Of a stretch of DNA of 64,000 bases, positions 1 through 14,840 are shown one piece after another. Each line of letters starts with the position of its first letter. Position 1 is the first letter of the stretch. The stretch lies in the NCBI RefSeq assembly GCF_051014685.1, contig NW_027478902.1, positions 310,001 to 374,000 of the forward strand, written 5' to 3'. Under the pieces are notes generated by a model. That model made no database searches, was not told the origin of the DNA, and saw only the letters and a list, made by a program, of their open reading frames with translations. This DNA is from Ptiloglossa arizonensis. Lineage: Eukaryota > Arthropoda > Insecta > Hymenoptera > Colletidae. Made by a program: the position numbers and the translations under genes.

Positions 1-497
1 TTATACGTTATACGTTATACGTTATACGTTATACGTTAAACGTTATACGTTATACGTTATACGTTATACGTTATACGATATACGTCATAGGTTACACGAT
101 ACACGTTATACGTTATACGTAATATGTCATACGTTATACGTTTTACGTTATTCGATATACGTTATACGTTATACGTTATACGTTATACGTTATACGTTAT
201 GCGTTATACGTTCTACGTTATACGTTATACGTTATACGTTATACGTTATACGTTATACGTTATGCGTTATACGTTCTACGTTATACGTTATACGTTATAC
301 GTTATACGTTATACGTTATACGTTATACGTTATACGTTATACGTTATAAGTTATACGTTATACGTTATACGTTATACGTTATACGTTATACGTTATACGT
401 TATACGTTATACGTTATACGGTGTACGTTATACGTTAAAACGTTATACGTAATACGTTATACGTTATACGGAATACGTTATACGTTATACGTTATAC

Positions 498-1260
498 GTC
501 ATACGTGATAAGTTATACGTTATACGTTATACGTTATACGTTATACGATATACGTTATACGTTATACGTTATACGTTATACGTTATACGTTATACGTTAT
601 ACGTTATACGTTATACGTTATACGTTATACGTTATACGTTATACGTTATAGGTTATACGTTATACGTTATACGTTATACGTTATACGTTATACGTTATAC
701 GTTATACGTTATACGTTATACGTTATACGTTATACGTTATACGTTATACGTTATACGATATACGTTATACGTTTTACGTTATACGTTATACGTTATACGT
801 TATACGTTATACGTTATACGTTATACGTTATACGTTATACGTTATGGGTTATACGTTATACGTTATACGTAATACGTTATACGTTATACGTTATACGTTA
901 TACGTTACAAGTTATACGTTATACGTTATACGATATACGTCATAGGTTACACGATACACGTTATACGTTACACGTAATATGTAATACGTTATACGTTTTA
1001 CGTTATTCGATATACGTTATACGTTATACGTTATACGTTATACGTTATACGTTATACGTTATACGATATACGTTATACGTTATACGATATACGTTATACG
1101 TTATACGTTATACGTTATACGTTATACGTCATAGCTTACACGATACACGTTAAACGTCATACGTTATACGTTACACGTTATACGTCACACGTTATACGTT
1201 ATACGTTACACGTTATACGTTATACGTTATACGTTATACGTTAAACGTTCTACGTTATAC
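498..1260. repeat. Higher-order segment, first of three copies
   Basis: The marker GTCATACGTGATAAG at 498 and the TTAAACG-TTCTACG marker at 1241 are repeated at 8938 and 9681 with one constant offset of 8440 bp. They occur again at 5246 and 5989 with offset 4748 bp. The same variant units lie in between, so these three segments derive from larger duplications and not from independent mutation. Confidence 0.8.
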
Positions 1261-2879
1261 GTTATACGTTATACGTTATACGTTATACGTTATACGTTAT
1301 ACGTTATACGATATACGTTATACGTTATACGTTATACGTTATACGTTATACGTTATACGTTATACGTTATACGTTATACGTTATACGTTATGGGTTATAC
1401 GTTATACGTTATACGTTATACGTTATACGTTATACGTTATACGTTATACGTTACAAGTTATACGTTATACGTTATACGTTATACGATATACGTCATAGGT
1501 TACACGATACACGTTATACGTTACACGTAATATGTAATACGTTATACGTTTTACGTTATTCGATATACGTTATACGTTATATGTTATACGTTATACGTTA
1601 CACGCTATACGTTTTACGTTATACGTTATACGTTATACGTTATACGTTATACGTTATACGTTATACGTTATACGTTATACGTTATACGTTATACGTTATA
1701 CGATATACGTTATACGTTATACGTTATACGTTATACGTTATACGTTATACGTTGTACGTTATACGTTATACGTTATACGTTATACGTTATACGTTATACG
1801 TTATGGGTTATACGTTATACGTTATACGTTATACGTTATACGTTATACGTTATACGTTATACGTTATACGTTATACGTTATACGTTATACGATATACGTT
1901 ATACGTTATACGTTATACGTTATACGTTATACGTTATACGTTATACGTTATACGTTATACGTTATACGTTATACGTTATGGGTTATACGTTATACGTTAT
2001 ACGTTATACGATATACGTCATAGGTTACACGATACACGTTATACGTTACACGTAATATGTAATACGTTATACGTTTTACGTTATTCGATATACGTTATAC
2101 GTTATACGTTATACGTTATACGTTACACGCTATACGTTTTACGTTATACGTTATACGTTATACGTTATACGTTATACGTTATACGTTATACGTTATACGT
2201 TATACGTTATACGTTATACGATATACGTTATACGTTATACGTTATACGTTATACGTTATACGTTATACGTTATACGTTATACGTTATACGTTATACGTTA
2301 TGGGTTATACGTTATACGTTATACGTTATACGTTATACGTTATACGTTATACGTTATACGTTATACGTTATACGTTATACGTTATACGATATACGTTATA
2401 CGTTATACGTTATACGTTATACGTTATACGTTATACGTTATACGTTATACGTTATACGTTATACGTTATACGTTATACGTTATGGGTTATACGTTATACG
2501 TTATACGTTATACGTTATACGTTATACGTTATACGTTATACGTTACAAGTTATACGTTATACGTTATACGTTATACGATATACGTCATAGGTTACACGAT
2601 ACACGTTATACGTTACACGTAATATGTAATACGTTATACGTTTTACGTTATTCGATATACGTTATACGTTATACGTTATACGTTATACGTTACACGCTAT
2701 ACGTTTTACGTTATACGTTATACGTTATACGTTATACGTTATACGTTATACGTTATACGTTATACGTTATACGTTATACGATATACGTTATACGTTATAC
2801 GTTATACGTTATACGTTATACGATATACGTTATACGTTATACGTTATACGTTATACGTTATACGTTATACGTTATACGT

Positions 2880-4040
2880 TATACGTCATACGTTATGGGT
2901 TATACGTTATACGTTATACGTTATACGTTATACGTTATACGTTATACGTTACAAGTTATACGTTATACGTTATACGATATACGTCATAGGTTACACGATA
3001 CACTTTATACGTTACACGTAATATGTAATACGTTATACGTTTTACGTTATTCGATATACGTTATACGTTATACGTTATACGTTATACGTTACACGCTATA
3101 CGTTATACGTTATACGTTATATGTTATACGTTATACGTTATACGTTATACGTTATACGTTATACGTTATACGTTATACGATATACGTTATACGTTATACG
3201 TTATACGTTATACGTTTTACGTTATACGTTATACGTTATACGTTATACGTTATACGTTATACGTTATACGTTTTACGTTATACGTCATAGGTTACACGAT
3301 ACACGTTATACGTTATACGTAATATGTAATGCGTTATACGTTTTACGTTATTCGTTATACGTTCTTCGTTACACGTTGTACGTTATACGTTATGCGTTAT
3401 ACGTTACACGTTATATGTTATTCCTTATACGTTATACGTTATACGTTATACGTTATACGTTATACGTTATACGTTGTACGTTATACGTTATACGTTATAC
3501 GTTATACGTTATACGTTATACGTTATACGTTATACGTTATACGTTATACGTTATACGTTATACGTTAAACGTTATACGTTATACGTTATACGTTATACGT
3601 TATACGATATACGTCATAGGTTACACGATACACGTTATACGTTATACGTAATATGTAATACGTTATACGTTTTACGTTATTCGATATACGTTATACGTTA
3701 TACGTTATACGTTATACGTTATACGTTATGCGTTATACGTTCTACGTTATACGTTATACGTTATACGTTATACGTTATACGTTATACGTTATGCGTTATA
3801 CGTTCTACGTTATACGTTATACGTTATACGTTATACGTTATACGTTATACGTTATACGTTATACGTTATACGTTATACGTTATACGTTATACGTTATACG
3901 TTATACGTTATACGTTATACGTTATACGTTATACGTTATACGTTATACGTTATACGGTGTACGTTATACGTTAAAACGTTATACGTAATACGTTATACGT
4001 TATACGGAATACGTTATACGTTATACGTTATACGTCATAC
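2880..4040. repeat. Higher-order segment duplicated at 11390-12545
   Basis: Markers at 2985, 3286, 3329 and 3728 recur at 11496, 11797, 11840 and 12239, all offset by 8511 bp. A private ACACTTTATACG variant near 3000 recurs near 11511. Near 4034 the offset becomes 8504 bp, a difference of exactly one 7-bp unit, which is typical of slippage inside a duplicated block. Confidence 0.8.
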
Positions 4041-7000
4041 GTGATAAGTTATACGTTATACGTTATACGTTATACGTTATACGTTATACGTTATACGTTA
4101 TACGTTATACGTTATACGTTATACGTTATACGTTATACGTTATACGTTATACGTTATAGGTTATACGTTATACGTTATACGTTATACGTTATACGTTATA
4201 CGTTATACGTTATACGTTATACGTTATACGTTATACGTTATACGTTATACGTTATACGTTATACGATATACGTTATACGTTTTACGTTATACGTTATACG
4301 TTATACGTTATACGATATACGTTATACGTTATACGTTATACGTTATACGTTATACGTTATACGTTATACGTTATACGTTATACGTTATACGTTACACGTA
4401 ATATGTAATACGTTATACGTTTTACGTTATTCGATATACGTTATACGTTATACGTTATACGTTATACGTTATACGTTATACGTTATACGATATACGTTAT
4501 ACGTTATACGATATACGTTATACGTTATACGTTATACGTTATACGTTATACGTCATACGTTATACGTTATACGTTATGGGTTATACGTTATACGTTATAC
4601 GTTATACGTTATACGTTATACGTTATACGTTATACGTTACAAGTTATACGTTATACGTTATACGTTATACGATATGCGTCATAGGTTACACGATACACGT
4701 TATACGTTACACGTAATATGTAATACGTTATACGTTTTACGTTATTCGATATACGTTATACGTTATATGTTATACGTTATACGTTACACGCTATACGTTT
4801 TACGTTATACGTTATACGTTATACGTTATACGTTATACGTTATACGTTATACGTTATACGTTATACGTTATACGTTATACGATATACGTTATACGTTATA
4901 CGTTATACGTTATACGTTATACGTTATACGTTATGGGTTATACGTTATACGTTATACGTTATACGTTATACGTTATACGTTATACGTTATACATTATACG
5001 TTATACGTTATACGTTATACGTTATACGTTATACGTTATACGTTATACGTTACAAGTTATACGTTATACGTTATACGTTATACGTTATACGTTATACGTT
5101 ATACGTTATACGTTATACGTTATACGTTATACGTTATACGTTATACGTTATACGTTATACGTTATACGGTGTACGTTATACGTTAAAACGTTATACGTAA
5201 TACGTTATACGTTATACGGAATACGTTATACGTTATACGTTATACGTCATACGTGATAAGTTATACGTTATACGTTATACGTTATACGTTATACGATATA
5301 CGTTATACGTTATACGTTATACGTTATACGTTATACGTTATACGTTATACGTTATACGTTATACGTTATACGTTATACGTTATACGTTATACGTTATAGG
5401 TTATACGTTATACGTTATACGTTATACGTTATACGTTATACGTTATACGTTATACGTTATACGTTATACGTTATACGTTATACGTTATACGTTATACGTT
5501 ATACGATATACGTTATACGTTTTACGTTATACGTTATACGTTATACGTTATACGTTATACGTTATACGTTATACGTTATACGTTATACGTTATGGGTTAT
5601 ACGTTATACGTTATACGTAATACGTTATACGTTATACGTTATACGTTATACGTTACAAGTTATACGTTATACGTTATACGATATACGTCATAGGTTACAC
5701 GATACACGTTATACGTTACACGTAATATGTAATACGTTATACGTTTTACGTTATTCGATATACGTTATACGTTATACGTTATACGTTATACGTTATACGT
5801 TATACGTTATACGATATACGTTATACGTTATACGATATACGTTATACGTTATACGTTATACGTTATACGTTATACGTCATAGCTTACACGATACACGTTA
5901 AACGTCATACGTTATACGTTACACGTTATACGTCACACGTTATACGTTATACGTTACACGTTATACGTTGTACGTTATACGTTATACGTTAAACGTTCTA
6001 CGTTATACGTTATACGTTATACGTTATACGTTATACGTTATACGTTATACGTTATACGATATACGTTATACGTTATACGTTATACGTTATACGTTATACG
6101 TTATACGTTATATTGTTATACGTTATACGTTATACGTTATGGGTTATACGTTATACGTTATACGTTATACGTTATACGTTATACGTTATACGTTATACGT
6201 TACAAGTTATACGTTATACGTTATACGTTATACGATATACGTCATAGGTTACACGATACACGTTATACGTTACACGTAATATGTAATACGTTATACGTTT
6301 TACGTTATTCGATATACGTTATACGTTATATGTTATACGTTATACGTTACACGCTATACGTTTTACGTTATACGTTATACGTTATACGTTATACGTTATA
6401 CGTTATACGTTATACGTTATACGTTATACGTTATACGTTATACGATATACGTTATACGTTATACGTTATACGTTATACGTTATACGTTATACGTTATACG
6501 TTATACGTTATACGTTATACGTTATACGTTATGGGTTATACGTTATACGTTATACGTTATACGTTATACGTTATACGTTATACGTTATACGTAATACGTT
6601 ATACGTTATACGTTATACGATATACGTTATACGTTATACGTTATACGTTATACGTTATACGTTATACGTTATACGTTATACGTTATACGTTATACGTTAT
6701 ACGTTATACGTTATACGTTATGGGTTATACGTTATACGTTATACGTTATACGTTATACGTTATACGTTATACGTTATACGTTATACGTTATACGTTATAC
6801 GTTATACGTTATACGTTATACGTTATACGTTATACGTTATACGTTACAAGTTATACGTTATACGTTATACGTTATACGATATACGTCATAGGTTACACGA
6901 TACACGTTATACGTTACACGTAATATGTAATACGTTATACGTTTTACGTTATTCGATATACGTTATACGTTATACGTTATACGTTATACGTTACACGCTA

Positions 7001-7164
7001 TACGTTTTACGTTATACGTTATACGTTATACGTTATACGTTATACGTTATACGTTATACGTTATACGTTATACGTTATACGTTATACGATATACGTTATA
7101 CGTTATACGTTATACGTTATACGTTATACGTTATACGTTATACGTTATACGTTATACGTTATAC

Positions 7165-8916
7165 GTTATACGTTATGGGTTATACGTTATACGTTATACG
7201 TTATACGTTATACGTTATACGTTATACGTTATACGTTATACGTTATACGTTATACGTTATACGATATACGTTATACGTTATACGTTATACGTTATACGTT
7301 ATACGTTATGGGTTATACGTTATACGTTATACGTTATACGTTATACGTTATACGTTATACGTTATACGTTATACGTTATACGTTATACGTTATACGTTAT
7401 ACGTTATACGTTATACGTTATACGTTACAAGTTATACGTTATACGTTATACGATATACGTCATAGGTTACACGATACACGTTATACGTTACACGTAATAT
7501 GTAATACGTTATACGTTTTACGTTATTCGATATACGTTATACGTTATACGTTATACGTTATACGTTATACGTTATACGTTATACGTTATACGTTATGGGT
7601 TATACGTTATACGTTATACGTTATACGTTATACGTTATACGTTATACGATATACGTTATACGTTATACGTTATACGTTATACGTTATACGTTATACGATA
7701 TACGTTATACGTTATACGTTATACGTTATACGTTATACGTTATACGTTATGGGTTATACGTTATACGTTATACGTTATACGTTATACGTTATACGTTATA
7801 CGTTATACATTATACGTTATACGTTATACGTTATACGTTATACGTTATACGTTATACGTTATACGTTACAAGTTATACGTTATACGTTATACGTTATACG
7901 TTATACGTTATACGTTATACGTTATACGTTATACGTTATACGTTATACGTTATACGTTATACGTTATACGTTATACGTTATACGGTGTACGTTATACGTT
8001 AAAACGTTATACGTAATACGTTATACGTTATACGGAATACGTTATACGTTATGGGTTATACGTTATACGTTATACGTTATACGTTATACGTTATACGTTA
8101 TACGTTATACGTTATACGTTATACGTTATACGTTATACGATATACGTTATACGTTATACGTTATACGTTATACGTTATACGTTATACGTTATGGGTTATA
8201 CGTTATACGTTATACGTTATACGTTATACGTTATACGTTATACGTTATACGTTATACGTTATACGTTATACGTTATACGTTATACGTTATACGTTATACG
8301 TTACAAGTTATACGTTATACGTTATACGATATACGTCATAGGTTACACGATACACGTTATACGTTACACGTAATATGTAATACGTTATACGTTTTACGTT
8401 ATTCGATATACGTTATACGTTATACGTTATACGTTATACGTTATACGTTATACGTTATACGTTATACGTTATGGGTTATACGTTATACGTTATACGTTAT
8501 ACGTTATACGTTATACGTTATACGATATACGTTATACGTTATACGTTATACGTTATACGTTATACGTTATACGATATACGTTATACGTTATACGTTATAC
8601 GTTATACGTTATACGTTATACGTTATGGGTTATACGTTATACGTTATACGTTATACGTTATACGTTATACGTTATACGTTATACATTATACGTTATACGT
8701 TATACGTTATACGTTATACGTTATACGTTATACGTTATACGTTACAAGTTATACGTTATACGTTATACGTTATACGTTATACGTTATACGTTATACGTTA
8801 TACGTTATACGTTATACGTTATACGTTATACGTTATACGTTATACGTTATACGTTATACGGTGTACGTTATACGTTAAAACGTTATACGTAATACGTTAT
8901 ACGTTATACGGAATAC
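7165..8916. repeat. Two tandem copies of an 876-bp higher-order unit
   Basis: Variant order from the TTATGGG unit at 7175 to the GGTGTACG unit near 7984 is reproduced from 8051 to near 8860, with an 876-bp offset. The module marker at 7461 recurs at 8337. One internal marker (7308 versus 8191) is offset by 883 bp, one extra 7-bp unit. The copies look near-identical, so the duplication is recent. Confidence 0.85.
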
Positions 8917-11089
8917 GTTATACGTTATACGTTATACGTCATACGTGATAAGTTATACGTTATACGTTATACGTTATACGTTATACGATATACGTTATAC
9001 GTTATACGTTATACGTTATACGTTATACGTTATACGTTATACGTTATACGTTATACGTTATACGTTATACGTTATACGTTATACGTTATAGGTTATACGT
9101 TATACGTTATACGTTATACGTTATACGTTATACGTTATACGTTATACGTTATACGTTATACGTTATACGTTATACGTTATACGTTATACGTTATACGATA
9201 TACGTTATACGTTTTACGTTATACGTTATACGTTATACGTTATACGTTATACGTTATACGTTATACGTTATACGTTATACGTTATGGGTTATACGTTATA
9301 CGTTATACGTAATACGTTATACGTTATACGTTATACGTTATACGTTACAAGTTATACGTTATACGTTATACGATATACGTCATAGGTTACACGATACACG
9401 TTATACGTTACACGTAATATGTAATACGTTATACGTTTTACGTTATTCGATATACGTTATACGTTATACGTTATACGTTATACGTTATACGTTATACGTT
9501 ATACGATATACGTTATACGTTATACGATATACGTTATACGTTATACGTTATACGTTATACGTTATACGTCATAGCTTACACGATACACGTTAAACGTCAT
9601 ACGTTATACGTTACACGTTATACGTCACACGTTATACGTTATACGTTACACGTTATACGTTATACGTTATACGTTATACGTTAAACGTTCTACGTTATAC
9701 GTTATACGTTATACGTTATACGTTATACGTTATACGTTATACGTTATACGTTATATTGTTATACGTTATACGTTATACGTTATGGGTTATACGTTATACG
9801 TTATACGTTATACGTTATACGTTATACGTTATACGTTATACGTTACAAGTTATACGTTATACGTTATACGTTATACGATATACGTCATAGGTTACACGAT
9901 ACACGTTATACGTTACACGTAATATGTAATACGTTATACGTTTTACGTTATTCGATATACGTTATACGTTATATGTTATACGTTATACGTTACACGCTAT
10001 ACGTTTTACGCTATACGTTATACGTTATACGTTATACGTTATACGTTATACGTTATACGTTATACGTTATACGTTATACGTTATACGTTATACGATATAC
10101 GTTATACGTTATACGTTATACGTTATACGTTATACGTTATACGTTATACGTTATACGTTATACGTTATACGTTATACGTTATGGGTTATACGTTATACGT
10201 TATACGTTATACGTTATACGTTATACGTTATACGTTATACGTAATACGTTATACGTTATACGTTATACGATATACGTTATACGTTATACGTTATACGTTA
10301 TACGTTATACGTTATACGTTATACGTTATACGTTATACGTTATACGTTATACGTTATACGTTATACGTTATGGGTTATACGTTATACGTTATACGTTATA
10401 CGTTATACGTTATACGTTATACGTTATACGTTATACGTTATACGTTATACGTTATACGTTATACGTTATACGTTATACGTTACAAGTTATACGTTATACG
10501 TTATACGTTATACGATATACGTCATAGGTTACACGATACACGTTATACGTTACACGTAATATGTAATACGTTATACGTTTTACGTTATTCGATATACGTT
10601 ATACGTTATACGTTATACGCTATACGTTACACGCTATACGTTTTACGTTATACGTTATACGTTATACGTTATACGTTATACGTTATACGTTATACGTTAT
10701 ACGTTATACGTTATACGTTATACGATATACGTTATACGTTATACGTTATACGTTATACGTTATACGTTATACGTTATACGTTATACGTTATACGTTATAC
10801 GTTATACGTTATGGGTTATACGTTATACGTTATACGTTATACGTTATACGTTATACGTTATACGTTATACGTTATACGTTATACGTTATACGTTATACGA
10901 TATACGTTATACGTTATACGTTATACGTTATACGTTATACGTTATACATTATACGTTATACGTTATACGTTATACGTTATACGTTATACGTTATGGGTTA
11001 TACGTTATACGTTATACGTTATACGTTATACGTTATACGTTATACGTTATACGTTACAAGTTATACGTTATACGTTATACGTTATACGA

Positions 11090-14000
11090 TATACGTCATA
11101 GGTTACACGATACACGTTATACGTTACACGTAATATGTAATACGTTATACGTTTTACGTTATTCGATATACGTTATACGTTATACGTTATACGTTATACG
11201 TTACACGCTATACGTTTTACGTTATACGTTATACGTTATACGTTATACGTTATACGTTATACGTTATACGTTATACGTTATACGTTATACGATATACGTT
11301 ATACGTTATACGTTATACGTTATACGTTATACGATATACGTTATACGTTATACGTTATACGTTATACGTTATACGTTATACGTTATACGTTATACGTCAT
11401 ACGTTATGGGTTATACGTTATACGTTATACGTTATACGTTATACGTTATACGTTATACGTTACAAGTTATACGTTATACGTTATACGATATACGTCATAG
11501 GTTACACGATACACTTTATACGTTACACGTAATATGTAATACGTTATACGTTTTACGTTATTCGATATACGTTATACGTTATACGTTATACGTTATACGT
11601 TACACGCTATACGTTATACGTTATACGTTATACGTTGTACGTTATACGTTATACGTTATACGTTATACGTTATACGTTATACGTTATACGATATACGTTA
11701 TACGTTATACGTTATACGTTATACGTTATACGTTATACGTTATACGTTATACGTTATACTTTATACGTTATACGTTATACGTTTTACGTTATACGTCATA
11801 GGTTACACGATACACGTTATACGTTATACGTAATATGTAATGCGTTATACGTTTTACGTTATTCGTTATACGTTCTTCGTTACACGTTGTACGTTATACG
11901 TTATGCGTTATACGTTACACGTTATATGTTATTCCTTATACGTTATACGTTATACGTTATACGTTATACGTTATACGTTATACGTTGTACGTTATACGTT
12001 ATACGTTATACGTTATACGTTATACGTTATACGTTATACGTTATACGTTATACGTTATACGTTATACGTTATACGTTAAACGTTATACGTTATACGTTAT
12101 ACGTTATACGTTATACGATACACGTCATAGGTTACACGATACACGTTATACGTTATACGTAATATGTAATACGTTATACGTTTTACGTTATTCGATATAC
12201 GTTATACGTTATACGTTATACGTTATACGTTATACGTTATGCGTTATACGTTCTACGTTATACGTTATACGTTATACGTTATACGTTATACGTTATACGT
12301 TATGCGTTATACGTTCTACGTTATACGTTATACGTTATACGTTATACGTTATACGTTATACGTTATACGTTATACGTTATACGTTATACGTTATACGTTA
12401 TACGTTATACGTTATACGTTATACGTTATACGTTATACGTTATACGTTATACGTTATACGGTGTACGTTATACGTTAAAACGTTATACGTAATACGTTAT
12501 ACGTTATACGGAATACGTTATACGTTATACGTTATACGTCATACGTGATAAGTTATACGTTATACGTTATACGTTATACGATATACGTTATACGTTATAC
12601 GTTATACGTTATACGTTATACGTTATACGTTATACGTTATACGTTATACGTTATACGTTATACGTTATACGTTATACGTTATAGGTTATACGTTATACGT
12701 TATACGTTATACGTTATACGTTATACGTTATACGTTATACGTTATACGTTATACGTTATACGTTATACGTTATACGTTATACGTTATACGTTATACGATA
12801 TACGTTATACGTTTTACGTTATACGTTATACGTTATACGTTATACGATATACGTTATACGTTATACGTTATACGTTATACGTTATACGTCATAGCTTACA
12901 CGATACACGTTAAACGTCATACGTTATACGTTATACGTTATACGTTATACGTTACAAGTTATACGTTATACGTTATACGATATACGTCATAGGTTACACG
13001 ATACACGTTATACGTTACACGTAATATGTAATACGTTATACGTTTTACGTTATTCGATATACGTTATACGTTATACGTTATACGTTATACGTTACACGCT
13101 ATACGTTTTACGTTATACGTTATACGTTATACGTTATACGTTATACGTTATACGTTATACGTTATACGTTATACGTTATACGATATACGTTATACGTTAT
13201 ACGTTATACGTTATACGTTATACGATATACGTTATACGTTATACGTTATACGTTATACGTTATACGTTATACGTTATACGTTATACGTCATACGTTATGG
13301 GTTATACGTTATACGTTATACGTTATACGTTATACGTTATACGTTATACGTTACAAGTTATACGTTATACGTTATACGATATACGTCATAGGTTACACGA
13401 TACACTTTATACGTTACACGTAATATGTAATACGTTATACGTTTTACGTTATTCGATATACGTTATACGTTATACGTTATACGTTATACGTTACACGCTA
13501 TACGTTATACGTTATACGTTATACGTTATACGTTATACGTTATACGTTATACGTTATACGTTATACGTTATACGTTATACGATATACGTTATACGTTATA
13601 CGTTATACGTTATACGTTATACGTTATACGTTATACGTTATACGTTATACGTTATACGTTATACGTTATACGTTTTACGTTATACGTCATAGGTTACATG
13701 ATACACGTTATACGTTATACGTAATATGTAATGCGTTATACGTTTTACGTTATTCGTTATACGTTCTTCGTTACACGTTGTACGTTATACGTTATGCGTT
13801 ATACGTTACACGTTATATGTTATTCCTTATACGTTATACGTTATACGTTATACGTTATACGTTATACGTTATACGTTGTACGTTATACGTTATACGTTAT
13901 ACGTTATACGTTATACGTTATACGTTATACGTTATACGTTATACGTTATACGTTATACGTTATACGTTAAACGTTATACGTTATACGTTATACGTTATAC

Positions 14001-14840
14001 GTTATACGATACACGTCATAGGTTACACGATACACGTTATACGTTATACGTAATATGTAATACGTTATACGTTTTACGTTATTCGATATACGTTATACGT
14101 TATACGTTATACGTTATACGTTATACGTTATGCGTTATACGTTCTACGTTATACGTTATACGTTATACGTTATACGTTATACGTTATACGTTATGCGTTA
14201 TACGTTCTACGTTATACGTTATACGTTATACGTTATACGTTATACGTTATACGTTATACGTTATACGTTATACGTTATACGTTATACGTTATACGTTATA
14301 CGTTATACGTTATACGTTATACGTTATACGTTATACGTTATACGTTATACGGTGTACGTTATACGTTAAAACGTTATACGTAATACGTTATACGTTATAC
14401 GGAATACGTTATACGTTATACGTTATACGTCATACGTGATAAGTTATACGTTATACGTTATACGTTATACGATATACGTTATACGTTATACGTTATACGT
14501 TATACGTTATACGTTATACGTTATACGTTATACGTTATACGTTATACGTTATACGTTATACGTTATACGTTATAGGTTATACGTTATACGTTATACGTTA
14601 TACGTTATACGTTATACGTTATACGTTATACGTTATACGTTATACGTTATACGTTATACGTTATACGTTATACGTTATACGTTATACGATATACGTTATA
14701 CGTTTTACGTTATACGTTATACGTTATACGTTATACGATATACGTTATACGTTATACGTTATACGTTATACGTTATACGTCATAGCTTACACGATACACG
14801 TTAAACGTCATACGTTATACGTTATACGTTATACGTTATA
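11090..14840. repeat. Two tandem copies of a 1,891-bp higher-order unit
   Basis: Module markers at 11097, 12988 and 14879 are spaced exactly 1891 bp apart. Internal markers at 11797/13688, 11840/13731, 12239/14130 and 12538/14429 keep the same spacing. Similarity ends near 14975, where the two sequences take different variant units. The unit length is 7 x 270 + 1, so non-7-bp variant units are fixed inside it. Few differences are visible, for example TTACACG versus TTACATG in the marker at 11797/13688. Confidence 0.88.

Noticed and set aside
1581..3290. Long plus-strand open frames encoding LYVIRYT repeats (this one 569 codons, many others in both arrays).
   Set aside because: Three copies of a 7-bp unit make 21 bp, so all plus-strand frames cycle through the same seven codons (TTA TAC GTT ATA CGT TAT ACG), none a stop. 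The minus strand has TAA every 21 bp. Openness is arithmetic, frames end at phase changes, and starts are often GTG or TTG.
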